From the NCBI GenBank assembly GCA_963850995.1, contig CAWKNQ010000016.1, forward strand, positions 1 to 64,000: a DNA stretch of 64,000 nt. Direction: 5' to 3'. Numbering within the stretch: position 1 is the stretch's first letter; every line of letters starts with the position of its first letter. The stretch comes from Gaiellasilicea sp963850995. GTDB taxonomy: Bacteria > Actinomycetota > Thermoleophilia > Gaiellales > Gaiellaceae. Shown here piece after piece: positions 52,913-62,137 of the stretch. The notes under the pieces are model-generated. The model was not told the DNA's origin. It saw only the letters and a program-made list of their open reading frames with translations, and searched no databases. The position numbers and the translations under genes were made by a program.

Positions 52913-52963
52913 GGGTGCTTCCCTTCACTCGTTTGCACCATGAGTCGAGGGTCGCTGCGGCAA

Positions 52964-52987
52964 CGGCGCCGGACAATGGCGGCGCCG
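52964..52987 (-). terminator. Possible hairpin upstream of the MMPL operon
   Basis: 8-bp stem CGGCGCCG/CGGCGCCG with an 8-nt loop, in the 124-bp gap between the cupin stop and the MMPL start. Confidence 0.35.
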
Positions 52988-53036
52988 GGTGTCTCACGGT
53001 GGGGCTAGCACCAGTACGCCGGTGGGGCCTTGGGGC

Positions 53037-53504
53037 TTAGTCCTCGCCGTCCCAGTAGTCGAGCATCGGGCCGGGACGGCTGAGCAGGACGCGCTCTCCC
53101 TTCGCGCTCCGCGCCCCGAACTTGCCGCTGTCCGCGTAGTGGATGAGGTCCGGTGCGATCAGGGTCGAGAGCATCAGGACGCGGATCGGCACGTCGGTCC
53201 GGTTGCTGACCTGGTGGAGGCCCTCGTCGCCGCGTGGAAAGGCGACGATGTCGCCCTCCTTCAAGTCGTGCTCGCCCTCAGGAGTGCGTAGCGTCGGCTG
53301 CCCGCGCACGACGAGAAGCCACTCCTCGTTCGCGTGATGGGTGTGGTACGGCCAGAGCCGGTCGCCCGGCTCGAGCTCGTACATGCTCCCGCCGATCAGC
53401 TCCGCCCCGATCCGCGCGCCGACCCAGGCGTCCTTGCTGCGCCAGCCCGGCCGATCCTCGGCGCGGTCCCACTCGTCTCCGTACAGGTTGAAGATCTTCG
53501 GCAT
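53037..53504 (-). CDS. Cupin-domain protein
   Basis: 155 aa. 'RLWPYHTHHANEEWLLVVRG' supplies the two His and Glu of cupin motif 1 and 'EGLHQVSNRTDVPIRVLMLS' motif 2. Matches a common actinobacterial family of cytosolic cupins with unknown substrate. ATG at 53504. Transcribed in the direction of the MMPL operon but with a hairpin between them. Confidence 0.85.
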   Translation of the reverse strand: MPKIFNLYGDEWDRAEDRPGWRSKDAWVGARIGAELIGGSMYELEPGDRLWPYHTHHANEEWLLVVRGQPTLRTPEGEHDLKEGDIVAFPRGDEGLHQVSNRTDVPIRVLMLSTLIAPDLIHYADSGKFGARSAKGERVLLSRPGPMLDYWDGED

Positions 53505-53532
53505 GCCGCGAGCCTAACGCCGTCCGGAGCCG

Positions 53533-53561
53533 TGGTGGGGCGGCCGGCCGCCGCCCCACCA
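53533..53561 (-). terminator. Hairpin terminator of the M64 peptidase gene
   Basis: Perfect 11-bp stem TGGTGGGGCGG/CCGCCCCACCA with a 7-nt loop, 13 nt past the stop at 53575. Confidence 0.6.
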
Positions 53562-53574
53562 GCTGCTCGCTACG

Positions 53575-55990
53575 TCAGAGGCCCGCGCACTGGCCCGACC
53601 TCGCGCCGCCGACGGCGTTCGGAGCGCCGAAGCTCGTCGCGCCCGGATCGTTGCCGATGCACTCGAGATCGTCGCCGATCGAGTTGCCGACGACGCCGAT
53701 GCCGTAGTTGCGGGTGTCGCCGCTCGGGATCGTCACCGCCGGTGAGCGGTTGCCGACGAGCGTGAGCGACTCGCTGAAGTCGGAGCCGGCCACGATGACG
53801 TCCGCGCTCCCCATGATCCGCGAGTCGCCGTTCACGTGGGCGCCGAAGATGTGCACGACGGCCGCGCCGGTCACGCGAATCGCGCCGTTGATCGTCGACC
53901 CGTTCTGGACGATCAGCGACGCGCCCGACTGCACCGTCACGCTGCCGTTCACGGTGGCGCCGGACGAGGCACGTGACGCCGCTCGTCAGGCGAAGGCCGC
54001 CGCTGCGCGTCCCGCGCACGACACTCGTGCACGCCGGCGACCCACCCGGCAGCACCGTCGCGCGATAGGCGTCCGGCTCGCCGATGTTGCCGGCGGCGTC
54101 GATCGCCCGGTGCTCGACGAAGTGCGTTCCGTAGCCCGGCTCGAAGCCGCCGCTCGGGTGCTCGTCCGTGAACGACTGCTCGAACGTCGCCTTCGAGAGC
54201 CCGCCCGTGCCGAGGTTGCCGTACGTCAGCGCCTTCACGTCCTTGCCGGAGTGCGAGAACGTGAACGGCGTTCCCTCGGGCTGCTCCGGGAAGCCGAAGT
54301 AGTTGAACCAGCCGTCGCGGTTGAGGCGGAACTCACCGACGACGAACCCCGGCTGGTCGTCCTGCGGCTCGAGGCCCATGTCGAACTCCCCGAAGTACAC
54401 GTTGTGCTCGAGGTCGCCGGCGAGGGACGTCAGCGGCGTCGACAGCGTCCGCGGCGCCGTGGGCAGCGTGTTGTCCACGGTCCAGTTGAGCGTCTGCGTG
54501 CCGACCGTGGCGCTGAGCGAGTGCGTCCCGCGCGGGAGCCCCTGCGCGCCGAGGTCGAAGTTGCGCCGGTTGCCGTTCGGGACGACCGCCCCGTTCAGCC
54601 GCCACGTCACGTCGTGCACGCGGTCGGTCGGATGCGTCGTCTCGACGAAGACGACCTCGTCGCCCGCAACCGCGTGATCGGTGGGCGTCGCGATCGTGAA
54701 CGCAGGCGCGGGCGACGACGGCGCGAGCGGGGCGCCCACCGTCCACTGCCGCGTCTGCGTCAGGCGCGGCCCGTCCTTGAAGGCGGGGTCGCGGACCCAG
54801 TCCGTCTCGTCCTTGACCGTCACCTGGACGACGTCGCCGGCTGCGACGTCGAGCTCGGCGAGCTCGAGGTTCCGTGAGTTGCCGGTACCCGGCACGGTAA
54901 CGCCGTTCACCTGCCAGGTCACCGTCAGCTCGTGGAACTTCGGATGCTGCGTCTCGACCCACAGCACGTCCGCCGGGCCGACCTCGCCGAGCGGCGTGTG
55001 CACGAGCGCCATCGCGTTCGCGTTGCGCCTGCCCGTGATCCGGTAGGTCATGTGCTCGCGGCCGACCTGGTCGAAGTAGTTGCCGAGCCACCGCATCATC
55101 GAGTGCTGGCTCGGACGGCGGATACCGCACGGGAACGTGTTGCCGCCTTCCCACAGGCCGATGATCCCGCCCGACAAGCTCTCCTCGCCGATCCAGCGCC
55201 ACCACTTGTGCTGGTCGGCCACCATCTGCTGGACGTCCGTGTAGATCGTGTGGTGGAACGAGCCCGGCTCGCCACCTGCGTAGCAAGGGCGAACCACGTC
55301 ACGCGAGGAGTAGGGGTACTCGTCGGACAGCTGCCCGAGAGAGTGCCCGAGCTCGTGCGTCGAGATCAGCGGCCCCTGCGGACTGCCGCCCGAGGTCGTG
55401 GCCTGCGTCCCTCCGATCCCGCCGTAGGTGAACGTGTTCGCGATCGCGAGGGTCTGCACGTTCTGGCCCACCACCCCGAGCGGGGCGAGATACGTCGACA
55501 TGAAGAGGTTGTGCTGCTGCGTGCCCGTGCAGCCGGGCGCGTTCAGCGCCGGACAGCCGGTGCCGGGCGTGAGCGCCGGCCCGTACGTGATACCGCGCGC
55601 GAGCGGCGGGGCGGGGCAGGTGTTCGCGAAGTTCAACCGCAACGGGGTGTTGCGGCGGACGTTGCCGTCGTCGGGGTCGCAGCTGATCCCCGAGTCCTGC
55701 GAGACGATCTCCAGGCGGTAGACGTTGAAGTAGTGCCGGTAGCTGCGGAACGGCTCGATGCTCCACTGGACGTTGAGGTTCCGCTCGACGTCGTCGCGGA
55801 ACTCCTGCTGCTCGTCCGCGGTGTAGCCGTCGGCCAGGATCACGAGGTTGAGCCGCTCGGCGGGCGGCCCGGTGATCTGGATCGGGACGACCGTGGCGTC
55901 CCCCGGCGTCTGAGCGCCCGCGACACCTGGTGACGCGGCCGCGACGATCGCGACGGCGGCGGCCACGGCAGGAAGCCTCCTGAGGCTCAT
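53575..55990 (-). CDS. Secreted M64 (IgA peptidase-like) metallopeptidase, frame change near the end
   Basis: About 805 aa from ATG 55990 (AAAGGAG upstream). Signal peptide 'LPAVAAAVAIVAAASPGVAG'. M64 catalytic zinc site 'STHELGHSLGQLSDEY' after 'LNLVILADGYTADEQQEF'. Two Ig-like domains follow ('VLWVETQHPKFHELTVTWQV', 'VVFVETTHPTDRVHDVTWRL'). At about 53965 the frame moves by one base into a C-terminal right-handed repeat ('NGSVTVQSGASLIVQNGSTI') ending at 53575; without the shift the open frame ends at 53570. Extracellular protease, target unknown. Confidence 0.85.
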
Positions 55991-56250
55991 CTGCTCTCCT
56001 TTGTCGTTGACTCGTTCCCCCCGAGCACCGTGAGGCGATGTGCACGACGCTCGCAGAGCCGCGCGGAGTATGGCGCATCGCGCGCAAACGGCGAGCATGG
56101 AACCGGAACGCGGTTCGCGAGTCCGGGCGCGAACCTTGACCACCCATGGTCGTTGCCTCAGGCGAGAGGGCGCTCGCTCAGGCGACGGTCATCCCTGCGA
56201 TTACGCTCCGGTGATGGTCCGGTGGGTGACGCCTCGCCCGCGCTGCTGAC
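55991..56250. other. Intergenic region, nothing recognised
   Basis: Divergent region between the M64 gene and the Gfo/Idh gene. I see no clear promoter boxes, repeat or small ORF. Confidence 0.5.
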
Positions 56251-57249
56251 GTGGTCACCGTCGCGATCGTCGGCGCGGGCTTCATGGGGTCGGCTCACGC
56301 GCGCAATTACGCCGCGCTCGGCGACCGCGTGCGTGTCAAGGCGGTCTGCGGACGAGGCGCCGAGCGGGCCATGCGCGTGGCGGCGACCGTGGGCGCCGAG
56401 CCCGCAGTAGACCTCGACGCGGTGCTTTCCGACCAGGGGGTCGACGCAGTCGATATCTGTCTGCCGACACCGCTGCACCGCGAGGTCGCCGAGCGCGCCT
56501 TCGCGGCGGGTAAGCACGTCTTCGTCGAGAAGCCGCTTGCACTCACGGTCGACGACGCGGATGCGATCCTCGCGGCAGCCGAACGGAGCGGCCGGATGCT
56601 GATGGTCGGCCTCGTTCTGCGGTTCTGGCCGGAGTACGCCGAGCTCGCGCGCATCGTCGAAGCGCGGGAACTGGGCCGGCCGCTCGCGGTCTCAGCCCGC
56701 CGGCTCTCGCCTCCGGCCGACTGGGCCGACTGGCTCGGCGACCCGGAGCAGTCGGGAGGAACCGCCGTGGATCTGATGATCCACGACTTCGACCAGATGA
56801 ACCGGCTGCTCGGCGCACCGCGCAGCGTCTTCGCGAGCGAGCCCAAGCCGGGCCACGTCCACGCGCTCGTGACGTACGACGACGCCGCAGGAATCGTCGA
56901 GGGCAGCATGTGCATGCCGCGCTCGTACCCGTTCTCGAGCAACATCCGCCTGCTCGCCGAGGCGGGTCTCGCCGAGTACGCGTTCGAGGCAACCCCGGTC
57001 GAGGGCGAGGGAAACATCGGCGCCTCCTCGTCGGCGCGCGGGCTCCGCGTGTACCCGGTCGGCGGCGAGATGCGCACCGAGCGGGTAGAGCCCGCAGACC
57101 CGTGGGGGCCCGAGATCGCCTACTTCGTCTCCTGCCTCGCGCAGAACCGGCCGCCGGAACAAGGCACGGGTGCCCAGGCGCGCGAAGCGCTGCTCGTGTC
57201 GCTGGCCGCGAACCGCTCAATCGCGAGCGGCCGCCCCGAACCGGTCTGA
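56251..57249 (+). CDS. Gfo/Idh/MocA family oxidoreductase
   Basis: 332 aa. NAD fold 'VAIVGAGFMGSAHARNYAAL', family motif 'GKHVFVEKPLALTVDDADAI', substrate-domain 'GGTAVDLMIHDFDQMNRLLG' with the usual Asp/His pair. GTG start. Myo-inositol or sugar dehydrogenase-like. It stands alone, away from the sugar operon at 35-43 kb, and is only distantly similar to the enzyme there. Confidence 0.88.
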   Translation: MVTVAIVGAGFMGSAHARNYAALGDRVRVKAVCGRGAERAMRVAATVGAEPAVDLDAVLSDQGVDAVDICLPTPLHREVAERAFAAGKHVFVEKPLALTVDDADAILAAAERSGRMLMVGLVLRFWPEYAELARIVEARELGRPLAVSARRLSPPADWADWLGDPEQSGGTAVDLMIHDFDQMNRLLGAPRSVFASEPKPGHVHALVTYDDAAGIVEGSMCMPRSYPFSSNIRLLAEAGLAEYAFEATPVEGEGNIGASSSARGLRVYPVGGEMRTERVEPADPWGPEIAYFVSCLAQNRPPEQGTGAQAREALLVSLAANRSIASGRPEPV

Positions 57250-57390
57250 CCGGCCAGGGCTTGGCGCTGCGTGACGAACGTGACAGTCGCCCGGACGCAC
57301 TTCACCGCGCTCTAGTCCACCCGGCGGCGCCGGCACGCTGACCTGCGTCTCGCAATGCGCCGCTCCCAGTACAGCCACAATGGGCGCGTG

Positions 57391-57963
57391 ATGGGAGCAG
57401 ACGCCTCCTCCGCCCACACCGTTCTCCTCGTCGAGGGGGACAGTGACCGGCGCGCCCTCCAAGCGCTCGCAGAGCGGCGCGGTCGAGATCTGGACGCGGA
57501 CGGGATTGCGATCGTGCCGATGGGGGGCGCGCACGCGATTGGACGCTTCGTCGACCGGTTCGGCCCACAGGGGCTCGGCGTCAGGCTGGCCGGCCTCTGT
57601 GACGTCGCGGAGGAGGGTTACTTCAAGCGCGCTCTCGAGCGAGCCGGCCTCGGCTCAGAGCTCACTCGCGCCGACATGGAACGGCTCGGCTTCTACGTCT
57701 GCGTCGCCGACCTTGAGGACGAGCTGATCCGCTCGCTCGGCGCCACAACCGTGGAGGAGCTGATCGACGCTCAGGGTGAGCTTGGATCGTTCCGCACCTT
57801 CCAGAAGCAGCCGGCGTGGCGGGGACGGGCGATCGAAGAACAGCTCCACCGCTTCATCGGGACGCAGGGCGGCCGGAAGGTCCAATCCGGGGACGCGCTC
57901 GTCCACGCCCTGGATCTCACGAGGGTGCCGCGGCCGCTCGACCGCGTGCTCGCGCACGTCTGA
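57391..57963 (+). CDS. Stand-alone TOPRIM (OLD-like) domain protein
   Basis: 190 aa. 'TVLLVEGDSDRRALQALAER' with the TOPRIM Glu and 'GVRLAGLCDVAEEGYFKRAL' with the later Asp; 'FYVCVADLEDELIRSLGATT' and 'FRTFQKQPAWRGRAIEEQLH' are conserved in the TOPRIM part of OLD nucleases. The ATPase half is absent and not encoded nearby. The start is uncertain: ATG 57391, GTG 57388 or ATG 57355. May be a metal-dependent nuclease or binding domain; role unknown. Confidence 0.75.
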   Translation: MGADASSAHTVLLVEGDSDRRALQALAERRGRDLDADGIAIVPMGGAHAIGRFVDRFGPQGLGVRLAGLCDVAEEGYFKRALERAGLGSELTRADMERLGFYVCVADLEDELIRSLGATTVEELIDAQGELGSFRTFQKQPAWRGRAIEEQLHRFIGTQGGRKVQSGDALVHALDLTRVPRPLDRVLAHV

Positions 57964-58008
57964 CCGAGCCCCTCGCGACACCGCGCTGTCATGCGGTAGA
58001 ACGGGCGC

Positions 58009-58308
58009 GTGTCGATGTTTCTCGTCGTGCTCCACCGGTCCGGGCCTCAGTGGGATCCGTCGCTTCCGTTAGAGGAGCAGTCTGGCTGGCCCGCGCACGC
58101 GTCCTTCATGGACGGGCTCGTGGACGACGGCTTCATCGTCCTCGGCGGGCCGCTCGCCGACGAGCACCGGGTGGTACACGCCGTCGAGGCCGACTCTGAA
58201 GACGACATCCGGGCCACGCTCGCGGGCGACCCATGGAGCGAGACGCATCTCCGGATCGCCTCGATCGAGCCCTGGACGATCCGACTCGACGCGCGCGCTC
58301 AGGCGTGA
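58009..58308 (+). CDS. YCII-like protein
   Basis: 99 aa YciI fold: 'FLVVLHRSGPQWDPSLPLEE', 'HASFMDGLVDDGFIVLGGPL', 'AGDPWSETHLRIASIEPWTI'. GTG start; the TGA overlaps the GTG of the SulP gene, so both are co-translated. YciI proteins may hydrolyse or dehalogenate small molecules; not shown for this branch. Confidence 0.82.
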   Translation: MSMFLVVLHRSGPQWDPSLPLEEQSGWPAHASFMDGLVDDGFIVLGGPLADEHRVVHAVEADSEDDIRATLAGDPWSETHLRIASIEPWTIRLDARAQA

Positions 58309-60005
58309 GAGCGCTCGCTCCCTCGCTGACCGGGTACCGGCGGTCCTGGGTCCGTTCCGACCTGATCGCGGGGCTCGTCGTCTGGAGCGTCGTCGTGCCG
58401 CAGGCGGTCGCATACGCGCAGATCGCCGGGCTACCACCCTCGGCCGGGCTGGTGGCGGCGCCCGGGGCGTTGCTCGCCTACGCGCTCCTCGGTACCTCGC
58501 GGACGCTCGTCGTCAGCGCGACGACGGCGACCTCGGCGCTGTCGGCCGCGGCGATCGGCCCGCTCGCAGACGGCGACGCGATCCGCTTCGCTGCCCTTTC
58601 CGCCGGGCTCGCGCTCATCTCCGGCGCCGTGCTGGTCGTAGCCGGACTGCTTCGACTCGGCGGCGTCATGGACCTGATCTCCAAGCCGGTGATGACCGGC
58701 TTCCTCTTCGGGCTGGGGCTGTTCGTCGCCGTCAGTCAGCTCCCGAAGATGTTCGGACTCGACGACGCGAGCGGGACGTTCTTCGAGCGGCTGTGGACGC
58801 TGCTCGGCGACGTCGGCGACACGCACGGCTGGACGATCGCGGTCGGCACCGCGAGCGTCGTCCTGCTCGTCGCGCTCGGCAGGATCGCACCGAAGGTTCC
58901 AGGCTCGCTCGTCGTACTCGTGCTGTCGATCGCCGTCTCCTCTCTGCTCGACCTGGCCGGCCGCGGCGTCGACGTCGTCGGCGACCTGCCCTCCGCCTTC
59001 CCGGATCCGGCCGTCCCGGACCTCTCGTGGGCCGACGTCGTCGACCTCCTCCCCGCGGCGCTCGGGGTGATGATCGTGAGCGCCGAGGCGGTCAGCGTCG
59101 CGCGCTCGATCGCCGCCTCGCACGGAGACAGCCTCGACGTCAACCGCGACCTGATCGCGTTCGGCGGGTCGAATCTGCTCGCCGGCTTCTCACCGGGATT
59201 CGTCCAGTCGGGCGGGGCGAGCCAGACGATGGCGGCCGAGCAGGCGGGAGGCAAGACGCAGTTGACGTCGCTCGTCGCTGCCGGCCTGATCCTCCTCACC
59301 GGCGCGTTCCTCGCTCCGCTCTTCGAGGATCTACCGGAGGCGACGCTGGCGGCGATCGTGATCGTCGCGATCGCCGGCTTCTGGCGCGTCGACGAGCTGC
59401 GCCGGTTCGCGACGCTCCGCCCGAGCGCGCTCATCCTCGCGCTGGTCGCGCTGGTCGGGGTGCTCGCGCTCGGCGTCCTCCCCGGCCTCGTCGTCGCCGC
59501 GGTGCTCTCGCTGATCGTCCTGATCCAGCGACTGAGCCGGCCCGCCGTCGGGGCGCTCGCGCGCGATCCGGCCACCGGCGCCTGGGGACGTGCGGACCGG
59601 CACCCGGACTGGGCCGCGCCGCCCGGGCTCATCGTCGCCCGCGTCGACGGGCCGCTCTTCTACGCGAACTCGATGCACGTCAAGGAGCGGCTACTCGACA
59701 TCACTCGCACCGCGAGCCCGCAGCCCACGGCGGTCGTCCTCGACCTCGCGGAGAGCCCCGACCTCGACGTCGAGACGCTCGACACGCTCGCCGACCTGGC
59801 CGACGAGCTCGCCGCCGGCGGGATCGAGCTTCGACTCGCGTCCGCTCGCACTCAGGCCCTGCAGCTCCTGCGGCGCCGAGGGCTCGTGCCACGGCTCAGG
59901 AGTCGAGCCGACACTCGACCACGCCGTCGAGGACACGCTCTCACCTCCCCCCGCGCCAACGCGATGACGAGGGGTGTCCTCTCGCTCGACCGCCGTTCGT
60001 CTTAA
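58305..60005 (+). CDS. SulP family anion transporter with STAS domain
   Basis: About 566 aa in the open frame. Membrane part with SulP signatures 'GLVVWSVVVPQAVAYAQIAG', 'SKPVMTGFLFGLGLFVAVSQ' and 'GFSPGFVQSGGASQTMAAEQ'; C-terminal STAS domain from 'GLIVARVDGPLFYANSMHVK'. Near 59897 homology leaves the frame: the expected end 'GVEPTLDHAVEDTLSPPPAP' is in the next frame and stops at 59967, consistent with one extra base. Transports sulfate, bicarbonate or a dicarboxylate; specificity cannot be read. Confidence 0.88.
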   Translation: MRALAPSLTGYRRSWVRSDLIAGLVVWSVVVPQAVAYAQIAGLPPSAGLVAAPGALLAYALLGTSRTLVVSATTATSALSAAAIGPLADGDAIRFAALSAGLALISGAVLVVAGLLRLGGVMDLISKPVMTGFLFGLGLFVAVSQLPKMFGLDDASGTFFERLWTLLGDVGDTHGWTIAVGTASVVLLVALGRIAPKVPGSLVVLVLSIAVSSLLDLAGRGVDVVGDLPSAFPDPAVPDLSWADVVDLLPAALGVMIVSAEAVSVARSIAASHGDSLDVNRDLIAFGGSNLLAGFSPGFVQSGGASQTMAAEQAGGKTQLTSLVAAGLILLTGAFLAPLFEDLPEATLAAIVIVAIAGFWRVDELRRFATLRPSALILALVALVGVLALGVLPGLVVAAVLSLIVLIQRLSRPAVGALARDPATGAWGRADRHPDWAAPPGLIVARVDGPLFYANSMHVKERLLDITRTASPQPTAVVLDLAESPDLDVETLDTLADLADELAAGGIELRLASARTQALQLLRRRGLVPRLRSRADTRPRRRGHALTSPRANAMTRGVLSLDRRSS

Positions 60006-60038
60006 ACGCGTCCACACCGAGACAGAGGAGGGAGCACG

Positions 60039-60398
60039 ATGAAGTACATGCTGCTGATCCACCAGGTCGACGCGCCGACGCCGTACACGCCGGAGGAATG
60101 GAACCGCCTGTCGGAGGACGAGCAGAAGGCTGTGTTCAGCGACTACCAGGCGATCAACCAGACTCCGGGTGTGAGCCCCGGCCTCCAGCTGCAGCCACCC
60201 GAGACGGCGACCACCGTCCGGGTCGAGGACGGCAAGACGCTGACGACCGACGGGCCGTTCGTCGCGATCAAGGAGGCGCTGGGCGGCTACTTCGTGCTCG
60301 AGGCCGACGACCTCGACGCCGCAATCGAGCTCGCCTCGCGAGTGCCCGCGGCCCGCATGGGCGGTGCGGTGGAGGTGCGCCCGGTCGTGGAGTACTGA
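60039..60398 (+). CDS. YCII-related (DGPF) protein
   Basis: 119 aa. 'MKYMLLIHQVDAPTPYTPEE' and 'GKTLTTDGPFVAIKEALGGY' with the DGPF motif. Starts after GGAGGGAG. Lies 3 nt upstream of an ECF42 sigma factor gene; this pair is the standard arrangement for ECF42, in which the DGPF protein is linked to the sigma factor in place of an anti-sigma factor. Confidence 0.92.
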   Translation: MKYMLLIHQVDAPTPYTPEEWNRLSEDEQKAVFSDYQAINQTPGVSPGLQLQPPETATTVRVEDGKTLTTDGPFVAIKEALGGYFVLEADDLDAAIELASRVPAARMGGAVEVRPVVEY

Positions 60399-60401
60399 TC
60401 G

Positions 60402-61568
60402 TTGCCGCTGGACCAGGTCTTCCGCGACGAATGGGCTCGCGTCCTCGCCGGCCTGATCGGCTTCCTCGGCGACTTCGACCTCGCCGAGGAAGCCGCGCAG
60501 GAAGCGTTCGCCGTCGCAGCCGAGCGCTGGCCGCGCGACGGGACGCCCGCGAATCCGGGCGCCTGGCTCGTCACCACGGCGCGTAACCGCGCGATCGACC
60601 GCATCCGCCGCGAGCGCACGCTCCTGGCGAAGACCCGACTGCTCGAAGTCCCGGAAGCGATGGAGGACGACGTGGACGAGACGACGATCCCGGACGAGCG
60701 GCTCGAGCTCGTCTTCACCTGCTGCCACCCGGCGCTCGGGCTCGACGCGCAGGTGGCGCTCACCCTGCGAACGCTGGGCGGCCTCCAGACGGAGGAGATC
60801 GCCCGCGCCTTCCTCGTCCCCGAGCAGACGATGGCCAAGCGGCTCGTCCGCGCGAAGCAGAAGATCAAGGCAGCCGGGATCCCGTTTCGCGTGCCGGCCG
60901 CTCATCTGCTCCCGGATCGAATCGACGCGGTGCTCGCGGTCGTCTACCTGATCTTCAACGAGGGCTACGGCGGCCGCGGCGACCTCGCCTCCGAGGCGAT
61001 CCGGCTGGGGCGCGCGCTCGCCGAGCTGATGCCGGACGAGCCCGAGGTGCACGGCTTGCTGGCGTTGATGCTCGTCAACGACGCGCGGCGCGACGCGCGC
61101 TTCGCCGACGGCGCCGTCGTGCTCCTCCGGGATCAGGATCGCTCGCTGTGGGACGTCGACCAGATCGCGACGGGACGGGCTGCGCTCGATCGCGCGCTGG
61201 CGCTCCACGGCCGAGGGCCGTACGTCCTGCAGGCGGCGATCGCGGTCTTGCACCTGGAGGAGCCGCAGGACTGGCCGCAGCTCGCGGCTCTGTACGGGGA
61301 GCTCGCCCGCCTCACCGGCTCGTCGGTCGTCGAGCTCAACCGCGCCGTCGCCGTCGCCGAAGCGGGCGAGGTCGAGACCGCGCTCGCCCTCGTCGAGGGC
61401 CTCGAGCTCGACCGCTACCACTACCTGCACGCAACCCGCGCGGAGCTGCTGCGGCGGCTCGATCGCGTCGAGGACGCCCGGGCGGCCTACGACCGCGCGC
61501 TCGAGCTCGTCCACTCGGACGCGGAGCGCCGCCTCCTCGAGCGCAGGCTGGCGGAGCTCCGAGGCTGA
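60402..61568 (+). CDS. ECF42-type sigma factor with C-terminal extension
   Basis: 388 aa. Sigma2 'DFDLAEEAAQEAFAVAAERW', sigma4 'TLGGLQTEEIARAFLVPEQT', then the ECF42-specific extension of about 200 residues with TPR-like helices ('DRIDAVLAVVYLIFNEGYGG', 'LNRAVAVAEAGEVETALALV'). TTG start, 3 nt after the YCII stop. Target genes usually include the YCII gene itself. Confidence 0.93.
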   Translation: MPLDQVFRDEWARVLAGLIGFLGDFDLAEEAAQEAFAVAAERWPRDGTPANPGAWLVTTARNRAIDRIRRERTLLAKTRLLEVPEAMEDDVDETTIPDERLELVFTCCHPALGLDAQVALTLRTLGGLQTEEIARAFLVPEQTMAKRLVRAKQKIKAAGIPFRVPAAHLLPDRIDAVLAVVYLIFNEGYGGRGDLASEAIRLGRALAELMPDEPEVHGLLALMLVNDARRDARFADGAVVLLRDQDRSLWDVDQIATGRAALDRALALHGRGPYVLQAAIAVLHLEEPQDWPQLAALYGELARLTGSSVVELNRAVAVAEAGEVETALALVEGLELDRYHYLHATRAELLRRLDRVEDARAAYDRALELVHSDAERRLLERRLAELRG

Positions 61569-61588
61569 GCGCCGGAAAGGAGGATGAC

Positions 61589-61996
61589 GTGAATCAGGAT
61601 CGTTTCGAGGTGCTGCCGATCGGCGTGGTCGAGTCGTCTCTCACCGACCCCGCTACGGCACCGAAGCAGGGCCACGAGGGTGCACCGGATGCGTGGCTGG
61701 TCTTCGACCCCGGCGTACTCGAGGGTCTCGAAGGCATCCGATCCGGGGATCGGGTCATCGTCCTGACGTGGCTCCACCGCGCCCGGCGCGACGTGCTGCG
61801 CGTGCACCCGCGCGACGACCTCTCCAATCCGTTGCAGGGAGTCTTCAACACGCGATCTTCCGACCGTCCGAACCCGGTCGGCTTGCACGAGGTCGAGGTC
61901 GTCTCGATCGACGGCCGGAGAGTCCGAGTCCGGCCGCTCGAGGCCGTGGACGGGACGCCGATCGTCGACGTGAAGCCCGTGCTGAAGCGCCCCTGA
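61589..61996 (+). CDS. trmO: tRNA m6t6A37 methyltransferase TrmO-like
   Basis: 135 aa from GTG 61589; AAAGGAGG upstream fixes the start. 'FEVLPIGVVESSLTDPATAP', 'DRVIVLTWLHRARRDVLRVH', and the hallmark 'GVFNTRSSDRPNPVGLHEVE' place it in the TrmO/YaeB (UPF0066) family, which methylates t6A37 of tRNA using SAM. Shorter than E. coli TrmO, lacking the C-terminal domain, as in many actinobacterial and archaeal members. Follows the ECF42 gene by 20 nt. Confidence 0.9.
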   Translation: MNQDRFEVLPIGVVESSLTDPATAPKQGHEGAPDAWLVFDPGVLEGLEGIRSGDRVIVLTWLHRARRDVLRVHPRDDLSNPLQGVFNTRSSDRPNPVGLHEVEVVSIDGRRVRVRPLEAVDGTPIVDVKPVLKRP

Positions 61997-62024
61997 AGGC
62001 TGCGTCGAGCGAATCTCCTAGGTA

Positions 62025-62056
62025 GGTACCCGCCCTCGGAAGATGGGTAGCCGCCC
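62025..62056 (+). promoter_or_regulatory. Direct-repeat activator-type site upstream of the methyltransferase
   Basis: GGTACCCGCCC (62025-62035) and GGTAGCCGCCC (62046-62056) differ at one base and begin exactly 21 bp apart, two helical turns. Such repeats are typical of activator sites next to a promoter. Confidence 0.45.
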
Positions 62057-62137
62057 CCGATGACGGCGAGGCGCCTCGGCCGTACCGTCGATCTCAGCGC
62101 ACGAGTAGTTCGTGCGATCGACACGAGGAGACACTTG

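Noticed and set aside
57250..57390. Promoter or small ORF upstream of the TOPRIM gene
   Set aside because: No convincing -10/-35 pair or coding signal was found by eye.
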